Shown piece by piece: positions 54,177 to 61,389 of a DNA stretch of 64,000 nucleotides. The number at the start of each line of letters is the position of its first letter. Position 1 is the stretch's first letter. The translations under genes were made by a program, and so were the position numbers. Origin of the DNA: Paenibacillus tuaregi (GTDB taxonomy: Bacteria; Bacillota; Bacilli; Paenibacillales; Paenibacillaceae). The notes below the pieces were generated by a model that made no database searches, was not told where the DNA came from, and saw only the letters and a program-made list of their open reading frames with translations. The stretch covers positions 146,503 through 210,502 of the forward strand of contig NZ_LT575476.1 of NCBI RefSeq assembly GCF_900086655.1, read 5' to 3'.

Positions 54177-54593
54177 TTATTTCATTTGCTGATACGTTTC
54201 GTAATGGTCTTCCGTCTTGTAGATTAAGCCATCGCTTGAGAACACGATCCGGTCCTTGCCCCGCGGCCCTTTTGTATAATTGATATCCGCCTCATACCAG
54301 GTCCGCCCTTTTTTTCGGGGCAGCTTCCCTTCCCGGTTCTGAAACACATCCCCTCCGATGCTCTTTCCAGGCGCAACTTCGTTCAGATTACCGGACTGTG
54401 GGTAGCCCAGGCGCCTTGCCTCTTTTTTGGTGATAAAATTGTCCGGCAGCTGGTGGTGCTCGCGGATGTAGCTTGCCACCGCCTCAAAGCTGGTGGGATT
54501 GTGGGAGGGCTGTGTCTTCTCTGCAGTCAACCCGCAGCCAGCCAGAATCAGTATACTCAGCAGCAGTAAGACAATAGATCGTAATGCTTTCAT
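54177..54593 (-). CDS. Barnase-type ribonuclease with lipobox
   Basis: 138 residues from ATG 54593, with GAGGAT before it. Residues 1-21 are a signal peptide with LAGC, so the enzyme may be lipid-anchored outside the cell. The catalytic part is close to Bacillus barnase: HHQLPDNFITKKEAR, GKSIGGDVFQNREGKLP, WYEADINYT (general base Glu), DRIVFSSDGLIYKTEDHYETY (Arg and catalytic His). All catalytic residues are kept. Cuts RNA; barstar follows on the same strand. Confidence 0.95.
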   Translation of the reverse strand: MKALRSIVLLLLSILILAGCGLTAEKTQPSHNPTSFEAVASYIREHHQLPDNFITKKEARRLGYPQSGNLNEVAPGKSIGGDVFQNREGKLPRKKGRTWYEADINYTKGPRGKDRIVFSSDGLIYKTEDHYETYQQMK

Positions 54594-54744
54594 GGACGTG
54601 ATCCTCGCTTTATTCAAGATTTCATTTTCAGATTGTACAGTTTTCGGAGGATATAAGCCAGTTCGCTTTTTTCATTAGCCCAGTCTATACCGTTATAATG
54701 GTGAGAGAATGGGAAGAGCGATGGAAGGAAGGATTGAAATTATC

Positions 54745-55866
54745 ATGAAAGTAATTGTTATTGGCGCCGGAATTGCTGGCGCCTCCACCGCCTATCATCT
54801 GACTAAGCTTGGAGCGGACGTTCTTGTGATCGACCGGCAGGATGAAGGTCAGGCTACGGATGCAGCGGCTGGCATCATCTGCCCTTGGCTGTCACAGAGG
54901 CGCAATCAGGCTTGGTACCGGCTTGCGAAGGCTGGAGCACGCTATTATCCACGGTTAATTGAGGAGCTTGAACGGGAAGGGGAAACCGATACCGGCTATG
55001 CCAGAGTGGGGGCTCTCAGCATCCACACAGATCCCGATAAGCTCGGCAAAATGGAGGAACGGGCGCACAAGCGGTTGGAAGACGCGCCTGAAATTGGAGA
55101 GATCCGCTTGCTGGATGAACAGGGCACACGAGAGCTGTTCCCACTATTGGCGGAAGAGTATGCTTCCGTTCATGTCAGTGGCGCTGCCCGTGTCGATGGC
55201 CGGGCCCTGCGGAATGCCTTGCTTCGAGCGGCACAAAGGAACGGGGCGGAGCTTAGGCATGGGGACGCCCAGCTTGAGTATCAGGCGGGCCGTGTAACAG
55301 GCGCCCTGTGCGGGGGAAGCGGCTACCCGGCCGATAAAGTTATCGTCTGTGCGGGAGCTTGGGCGGGACAGCTGCTGAAGCCGTTAGGCGTAGATTTTCA
55401 GGTGCGGTATCAAAAAGCACAGATCATGCACCTGGAGCTGGCAGATATGGGGCAGGATACGGGCGGTTGGCCCGTGGTGATGCCGCCTTCCGATCAATAT
55501 TTGCTCGCTTTTGCGCAGCGGAAGATTGTCATTGGGGCCACGCATGAGAACGATGTTGACGGCTACGACACGAGGATCACGCCTGGCGGTATGCACGAGA
55601 TTTTAAGCAAAGGCCTTCCGTTGGCACCTGGTCTGGCGGAGAGCACATTTCAGGAGATAAGGGTGGGCTTCCGCCCATTTACGGCCGATTTTCTGCCAGT
55701 TATCGGTGCTGTTCCAGGCTGGGAAGGACTCCTCGCAGTGAACGGACTCGGAGCTTCGGGACTGACCATGGGGCCTTTTATCGGAGGACAGATGGCTAAA
55801 TTGGCGCTCAGCATGGAGTTGGACATCGATTTAACGGATTATGATGTCCGCAAGGCTATGGGGTAA
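54745..55866 (+). CDS. FAD-dependent amine oxidoreductase (DAO family)
   Basis: About 373 residues from ATG 54745. KVIVIGAGIAGASTAYHL is the FAD-binding glycine motif, followed by the DAO barrel; VGFRPFTADFLPVIG and GLGASGLTMGPFIGGQMA are the C-terminal FAD motifs. Related to glycine/D-amino acid oxidases such as ThiO; the substrate is not clear. Starts at 54721 and 54709 are possible, the last lacking a good site. Confidence 0.9.
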   Translation: MKVIVIGAGIAGASTAYHLTKLGADVLVIDRQDEGQATDAAAGIICPWLSQRRNQAWYRLAKAGARYYPRLIEELEREGETDTGYARVGALSIHTDPDKLGKMEERAHKRLEDAPEIGEIRLLDEQGTRELFPLLAEEYASVHVSGAARVDGRALRNALLRAAQRNGAELRHGDAQLEYQAGRVTGALCGGSGYPADKVIVCAGAWAGQLLKPLGVDFQVRYQKAQIMHLELADMGQDTGGWPVVMPPSDQYLLAFAQRKIVIGATHENDVDGYDTRITPGGMHEILSKGLPLAPGLAESTFQEIRVGFRPFTADFLPVIGAVPGWEGLLAVNGLGASGLTMGPFIGGQMAKLALSMELDIDLTDYDVRKAMG

Positions 55867-55904
55867 TCTTAGCGAATGAATATATCAGACGATTTTTAAT
55901 AATG

Positions 55905-55933
55905 AAACCCGGCCGTGTATGGCCGGGTTTTTG
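55905..55933 (+). terminator. Terminator after the FAD oxidoreductase
   Basis: AAACCCGGCC pairs with GGCCGGGTTT followed by TTG. The next 230 bases to the collagen-like pair contain no clear gene. Confidence 0.9.
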
Positions 55934-56162
55934 CTTGATGTAGGTAATATGATTCCCCGTCCCTGATCAGTTGAATTAAGAGCAGCTGAAAGGTAACTTC
56001 TTTAGAAGTAGTTATATGCCGTGTTCGCTTAGAGTATTGTTTTCGTACATTGGTCTCAAGAGGGCAATAATGGAATTTTTAAAAAGGTAATTTTGGTTTA
56101 TTGAATCGGCGGACCAGCTTGGAATGCAGTATTTCTTATTTCAGATGGGAGGTTGTGGATAC

Positions 56163-56363
56163 ATGAATAATCTGGACCGTATGCGCACCTTAAACAAAGC
56201 GATTGTGCAGCTTCGCAAGGTAAAATGTTTAATAAGGCATGGCAGGTTTAAACGTGCAAGGCATGAGATAGAACGAGTGACCGTTAGTCTTAACTATAAA
56301 TTTCATAACTTATGCAGCATGAGAACGATTGGAAATCGCCGGGCTGGGAAGCGGGTCGGATGA
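56163..56363 (+). CDS. Small basic helical protein, partner of the collagen-like gene
   Basis: 66 residues from ATG 56163, with GGGAGG ten bases before. Basic and helical (KAIVQLRKVKCLIRHGRFKRARHEIERV). Its helix pattern is repeated in the N-terminus of the next protein, so both may come from duplication. It overlaps the next start by ATGA and is coupled to it. No known domain. Confidence 0.6.
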   Translation: MNNLDRMRTLNKAIVQLRKVKCLIRHGRFKRARHEIERVTVSLNYKFHNLCSMRTIGNRRAGKRVG

Positions 56364-57061
56364 AGAAGGCACGATCACGGAGGATATGCATTTATAAAGT
56401 AAATGCGGCGATAAAAGAGCTGGAAGAAGCGAAGAGTTATGTAAAGAGAAAAAGAATAAGGCATGCTAAAAAAGCAGTTACCAATTCTTTGTTATATCTT
56501 CATACAGCAAAGAGGTGTATTAGTAAGTTAAAGATTAAGAAGGTTGTAAAAGGATCAGGTCCTGGGGGAGTCAACGGAGTGACGGGAGCGTCAGATCCAC
56601 CAGGAGCATTGGACCCACCGGGAGCGACCGGGGCAACAGGAACGGCCGGGGTGACAGGAGTGACAGGGGCCAACGGATTAGTTCAACAATTTCAGGTCTC
56701 AGAAAATACACCAAATACTACGGGAAGCTCAGCCATCGCTTTAAACGGTACGGCTACCACTTTGAAAACTATAACAATAACAAGTATTCCAGCAGGAGGG
56801 CGTGTCTGGCTGACAGGAATCATAGGCTGGCAGAACACTATAGGCGACTCTTCCCTACAATTTCAAATTTTGAGAGGTGCAACGATTATATTTAGCATAA
56901 ATGACGGACGGGCCGGAAATGGCACTTTTGGCTCAACAAGTATTGATCACGTCGATTTGACCCCGGGAACTGGCAGTGTAACCTACTCATTAATGGGTCT
57001 AGTCACGAGTGGTTCTGCAAACGTAGTCGGGGCAGTAACTTTTACAGGGGCTCTCTTATAA
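56360..57061 (+). CDS. Collagen-like protein (BclA-type)
   Basis: 233 residues from ATG 56360, coupled to the gene before. A basic helical N-terminus (about 1-60), then a short Gly-X-Y stretch with GATGATGTAGVTGVTGANG, interrupted once by DPPGALDPPG, then a beta-rich C-terminal domain (SENTPNTTGSSAIALNGTATTLKTI) like that of exosporium BclA proteins. Probably a spore-surface or cell-surface fibre protein. No signal peptide, as usual for exosporium proteins made in the mother cell. Confidence 0.8.
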   Translation: MKKARSRRICIYKVNAAIKELEEAKSYVKRKRIRHAKKAVTNSLLYLHTAKRCISKLKIKKVVKGSGPGGVNGVTGASDPPGALDPPGATGATGTAGVTGVTGANGLVQQFQVSENTPNTTGSSAIALNGTATTLKTITITSIPAGGRVWLTGIIGWQNTIGDSSLQFQILRGATIIFSINDGRAGNGTFGSTSIDHVDLTPGTGSVTYSLMGLVTSGSANVVGAVTFTGALL

Positions 57062-57082
57062 TATAACTATGTCCGAGTATTG

Positions 57083-57109
57083 CGACCGAACGTCCATCGG
57101 TCGTTTTTT
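57083..57109 (+). terminator. Terminator after the collagen-like gene
   Basis: CGACCGA pairs with TCGGTCG, followed by six T. Confidence 0.88.
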
Positions 57110-57284
57110 ATTTGTACTGCCCTCTAGTCCTCTACTAAAGGCATAAAAACACTCTCAAGCGGCATCTCTCTCTTATACAAGAAAGATTATATTTACAAAA
57201 TTCGACAAGTTTCTTACATGTGAATTTACAGTTCATCTATATACTTTACTCTATCAAAATGTATCTAAAGGGGAATGTAACTAG

Positions 57285-60095
57285 ATGAACAGCAAGCTGA
57301 AGTCTTTCATTTGTACCTCGTTTACCTTTTTGATTCTTACACAGAGTGCCGCGACGGTGTCTGCTGCAGAAAGCATACCTTCCACCAACTCAACGGGAAA
57401 ATGGATGTCCGGTGAATATCACACGCACACCATACAATCGAGTGATGCCTCCGAATCTTTTATGAAGCTGGAAAATGTACTCGATGCAGCCTTTCGGGAG
57501 GACCTCGATAAGAAGCCTGCCGAGACCGTTACATCCCTGACTTACGGCAATCCTTTTGATTTTCTCATGTTAGCTGACCATCTGCGTGACTCGCCGCGCG
57601 ATCCGGACGGAAACGACAAGAAGACGGCACGCTGGGAAGCGATCAAGGATCAGCAGGACAAGCTTAAAGCGCTCCAAGCTGCTGGAAAATACCTGGGTAA
57701 GTTCATTTATTCCGGTTTTGAATGGGACATGATGGGTCTGGATCATGGTTCTGTGGGCATTATTGATTCCAAGAGTGATGAAGTACCTATTGAGGCTATT
57801 CATCAATTCGAGTGGTTGTACAGCTACGATACTACCCCAGGAGTGTTCCATTCAGATGAGGAGGCTCTGTGGGGGCCTAGACCAGATAAGAATACATTGA
57901 AGCCCGATAAAAATAAAACTCTTGAAGCCATTAATTGGCTCAAAACGAATTATCCAGAGAGCTACGTGCTGCTTAACCATCCGTCCCGACACAATGGGGA
58001 CAGCTCAGGTGTAGTCACTATTGAGGACATTCGCAAAATGAATGATCTTGCTCCGGGCATTGTGTTTGGCATGGAAGGGCTGCCGGGCAACCAGATGTCC
58101 GCCAGTAAGAACAGATCGGAACTGGCCGATGTATACGGCGGCGCAGACGTTATGGTGGCTAAGGTCGGAGGCATGTGGGACGCTCTGCTCGGTGAAGGGC
58201 GCCGTTTCTGGAACTTCACGAATTCCGATTTCCACTTTAAAGTGAGCAGCAACCGCAATTATTCAAGCGGCTACTGGCCTAGTGAGTATTCACGAAATTA
58301 TACATGGGTCGAGGGCAATACTTTTAAAGATGTTGTAGCGGGAATGCGTTCAGGTAAATCCTATGCCGTATATGGCGATCTTATCAATGCGCTTGATTTT
58401 AAAGCTGCTGGTAATGGCCAACAGGCCGAAATGGGTGGGAATCTGCAAGTGACCGAAGGGGATCTTACAACCATCAGCATCCGCTTCAAGAGCCCGGAGC
58501 ACAACAACTATGCGCCAATTAGCCCGCATGATACTTCAGTTACGAATAATATCAAGGTTGACCATGTCGATCTGATCTCTGGAGAAGTGACCGGGAAGCT
58601 CAATGAGAGCCAATACGCCGGTAATACCACCAATGATACGACAAAAGTCATTAAACGCTTTACCCAGGAAGACTGGGGACAGCCCGATGCGGAAGGGTAT
58701 TATACGGTTTCGTATAAGGTGCCAGCGGACACTAACCGCTACTACCGGTTGCGGGGTACGAATTTGGGTACAGACGTACCTGGCTACACCGTTAACGGCG
58801 AGCCTGTGCAGGATAAGTCCTTCGATTATAGCGGCAGTGTAACGCCAGAGCAGAACGAGGAACGCTTCAATAATATTAATGACCGTAACTATACAGGCTT
58901 GTGGTTTTATTCCAACCCGATCTTTGTGAATGTTGCAGCGCTCAGTGACGAGCAGGCCATGAACGATACAATTGCCAATATAACTTCAACCCTTGGGGAT
59001 ACAAGTGCCGTGACTTCCGACATTCTTCTTCCTTCGGAAGGGCTTCACGGAACCAAGATTGAATGGAAGAGCAGCAACACGGATGTTATTCGCCTTGATA
59101 ACGATAAAGCGGTAGTTACCCGTCCATCTGCTGGCACAGGAGATATGCGTGTCACGTTAACTGCAACGGTATCCCGTGGAGGTAAAAGTATGGATAAGCC
59201 GTACACCTTTATTGTAAAAGCCTACCCGCCGAGCGGTGGCTCGTCAGGCAATAGTCCATCAGGCGGCAGCAGCCCGTCAGACAACAGTGCGCCAGGCATC
59301 GGCAGCTCCAACAAGCCGAATGTGTCCGTCCCAGGCGGCGGGGGAACCGTTACGGCGGGTTCAAATGGAAGTGTAACCATTACACCTGACAAGGGCTACC
59401 AGGTCAAGGATGTTACGGTCAACGGGGTGTCGAAAGGGGCACTCACTCAATTGACAGGCCTGAAATCTTCGGACCAAGTTGTGGTGACCTTCGAGAAGCT
59501 TCCAGAGCAGCCTGGAAAGCCTGAGCAGCCTCAGAAACCTGCTGTTACTTTTAGTGATATTTCGAATCATTGGGCAGCTTCAGCAATTAACTATGTTGTA
59601 GAGCATGAATTGTTCACGGGTACAGCAGCCAATAAATTCAGTCCAGACACCACCATGACCCGGGGGATGCTGGCCACCGTGATGCACCGTTTAGCAGGTA
59701 AGCCTGAAGCAGGGGCAGCATCCCATCACTTCCAGGATGTAAATGCAAATGCTTATTACCGTGATGCGGTAGCTTGGGCAAGTCAGAATAACATCGTCCA
59801 AGGGGTTAATCGCAGCCAGTTTGCTCCCGATCAGCCAATTACCCGGGAACAGCTTGTACAGATCCTCTTCAATTATGCCAAGGCTAACAAGTTAAATATG
59901 AATGCTAACCAATCCCTGTCCCCGTTCGCAGACTCGGGCAAAATTTCCACTTGGGCAATTGATGCCATGAAGTGGTCTGTAAGCAATGAGCTGATCTCCG
60001 GCAAGGGCAACGGCAAGCTTGATCCGAAGGGCGCCGTATCCCGTGCAGAAGCCGCAGCCTTGATCAACCGTTTTATGACAACCTTTAATTTGTAA
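57285..60095 (+). CDS. Surface protein: PHP/CehA-like hydrolase domain with three SLH repeats
   Basis: 936 residues with a signal peptide. GEYHTHT (44-48), FLMLADHLRD (94-102), NHPSRHN and NSDFHFK are PHP-type metal motifs (CehA/McbA group). Later an atrophied Ig-like domain (about 570-650) and a Gly/Ser/Pro linker; the last about 190 residues hold three SLH repeats (VTFSDISNHWAASAINYV; FQDVNANAYYRDAVAWA; FADSGKISTWAIDAM). So an enzyme attached to the S-layer or secondary polymer, perhaps a phosphoesterase. Substrate unknown. Confidence 0.88.
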   Translation: MNSKLKSFICTSFTFLILTQSAATVSAAESIPSTNSTGKWMSGEYHTHTIQSSDASESFMKLENVLDAAFREDLDKKPAETVTSLTYGNPFDFLMLADHLRDSPRDPDGNDKKTARWEAIKDQQDKLKALQAAGKYLGKFIYSGFEWDMMGLDHGSVGIIDSKSDEVPIEAIHQFEWLYSYDTTPGVFHSDEEALWGPRPDKNTLKPDKNKTLEAINWLKTNYPESYVLLNHPSRHNGDSSGVVTIEDIRKMNDLAPGIVFGMEGLPGNQMSASKNRSELADVYGGADVMVAKVGGMWDALLGEGRRFWNFTNSDFHFKVSSNRNYSSGYWPSEYSRNYTWVEGNTFKDVVAGMRSGKSYAVYGDLINALDFKAAGNGQQAEMGGNLQVTEGDLTTISIRFKSPEHNNYAPISPHDTSVTNNIKVDHVDLISGEVTGKLNESQYAGNTTNDTTKVIKRFTQEDWGQPDAEGYYTVSYKVPADTNRYYRLRGTNLGTDVPGYTVNGEPVQDKSFDYSGSVTPEQNEERFNNINDRNYTGLWFYSNPIFVNVAALSDEQAMNDTIANITSTLGDTSAVTSDILLPSEGLHGTKIEWKSSNTDVIRLDNDKAVVTRPSAGTGDMRVTLTATVSRGGKSMDKPYTFIVKAYPPSGGSSGNSPSGGSSPSDNSAPGIGSSNKPNVSVPGGGGTVTAGSNGSVTITPDKGYQVKDVTVNGVSKGALTQLTGLKSSDQVVVTFEKLPEQPGKPEQPQKPAVTFSDISNHWAASAINYVVEHELFTGTAANKFSPDTTMTRGMLATVMHRLAGKPEAGAASHHFQDVNANAYYRDAVAWASQNNIVQGVNRSQFAPDQPITREQLVQILFNYAKANKLNMNANQSLSPFADSGKISTWAIDAMKWSVSNELISGKGNGKLDPKGAVSRAEAAALINRFMTTFNL

Positions 60096-60117
60096 TCCCA
60101 AAATCTGCTCCCGCAAT

Positions 60118-60148
60118 GAAAGCCCGGCCGTTATGGCCGGGCTTTCTG
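60118..60148. terminator. Bidirectional terminator
   Basis: GAAAGCCCGGCC pairs with GGCCGGGCTTTC. Between the SLH protein and the EamA gene. Confidence 0.85.
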
Positions 60149-60152
60149 TTTG

Positions 60153-61061
60153 CTAGAGCTCATCCGCGAGGCCTAGCAAAGCGATTCCCACAATCACGAT
60201 CATCACAACGGCGTATTGCTTGGCATTCAGCCGTTCCTTGAGAAATATCCGGGATAGTATGACGGAGAAAATGCTATATGAGGCAATGAGAGGGGCTGCA
60301 ATAATGGCATTGCTGGACATGGCGAACACATAGAAGAATTGCCCCGTGGTTTCCAGGATGGCCGCATAACCTTTGACACGTTCCCGGAAAAGGTTGAACG
60401 GCTGTTTTTTCACAAACTTGAGGTATGTATATGCCAGTACGGCGCAGATGAAAAAAGTGAATTCATAAGCGAGCAGGGCGGCGTCCTGGCTGATCAGGTT
60501 CAGTTCATCCAGATAGATGCCGTCGGCGAAGGTGCCGAGCCCATCGATCAGGCAGTACAGAATCGGAAAGGTAATAGCCATGAAGCCGATTTGATACTTT
60601 CTATCGATTTGTGTCGAATGATTCTGAAGCGCCTCATGCTCAGCTCTCTTTTCCAAGACTGCAATGCCAACAACGCCGCAGGTAATTATTGCTATACCCA
60701 ATATCTCAATGAGGCTCAGATCATGAGTGAAGAAGATAAAGAGCAGAATGGCCGTAACGGCTCCTGAGGAATTCTGTACGGGAGATGCAATGGACAGCTC
60801 CATATACCTTAGTCCAATATAACCGAGGGTCATCGACAGGATATATAGTGCGGAGACGGGCAGGTAGCGCAGCATGTCGATGGGATTAAAGCTTAATCCC
60901 TGAATGAGCATATAAGCCGTGGCGTGAATTCCCATAACGAGGCCCACCACAATGACGATTTTAATATGACTATACCGGTCATGACTGTCACTGCCTTTTT
61001 TATAAAAGAGATCCGCACCTCCCCAAGCTAAAGCTGTTAATAAAGCAAATACAAACCACAT
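60153..61061 (-). CDS. EamA/DMT-family transporter
   Basis: 302 residues, ten helices in two EamA halves. AAGGAGTCG precedes the ATG at good distance. ALTALAWGGADLFYKKG and the second-half SYSIFSVILSRIFLKERL are EamA features. Substrates range over amino acids and metabolites; none can be named here. Confidence 0.9.
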   Translation of the reverse strand: MWFVFALLTALAWGGADLFYKKGSDSHDRYSHIKIVIVVGLVMGIHATAYMLIQGLSFNPIDMLRYLPVSALYILSMTLGYIGLRYMELSIASPVQNSSGAVTAILLFIFFTHDLSLIEILGIAIITCGVVGIAVLEKRAEHEALQNHSTQIDRKYQIGFMAITFPILYCLIDGLGTFADGIYLDELNLISQDAALLAYEFTFFICAVLAYTYLKFVKKQPFNLFRERVKGYAAILETTGQFFYVFAMSSNAIIAAPLIASYSIFSVILSRIFLKERLNAKQYAVVMIVIVGIALLGLADEL

Positions 61062-61086
61062 AGTCGGCGACTCCTTGTAATAAAAT

Positions 61087-61281
61087 TCACAATATAAGTG
61101 ATACAGTGCAAGCTTTATTATTATAAGACTTCATTATGTATGTCAATAGCCAAAAAGAGCACGTATTGAACAGGGAGTCATATCCTGCAATAAAAATTTC
61201 GTAACTAAGAAGAATCTTTCCCGTACTAAGACTTAATATGATTATGCCTAGTTGAACTTGAATTCGATCATTCCTGCCCAT
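61087..61281 (-). CDS. Possible small protein (unknown)
   Basis: 64 residues from ATG 61281, preceded by GGAGG at seven bases. It begins MGRNDRIQVQLGIIILSLSTG and ends with hydrophobic stretches. No family is recognised. It would lie upstream of the EamA gene on the same strand. The good ribosome site is the main support. Confidence 0.3.
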   Translation of the reverse strand: MGRNDRIQVQLGIIILSLSTGKILLSYEIFIAGYDSLFNTCSFWLLTYIMKSYNNKACTVSLIL

Positions 61282-61389
61282 GGAGAAACCTCCATTCCCA
61301 TATAGCATATAGGTATTACATCTAATAGAAAATGAGGTCATACACCGAATGAATGTCGAATTTATCGATCATGTCGATAGGGTTATCAG

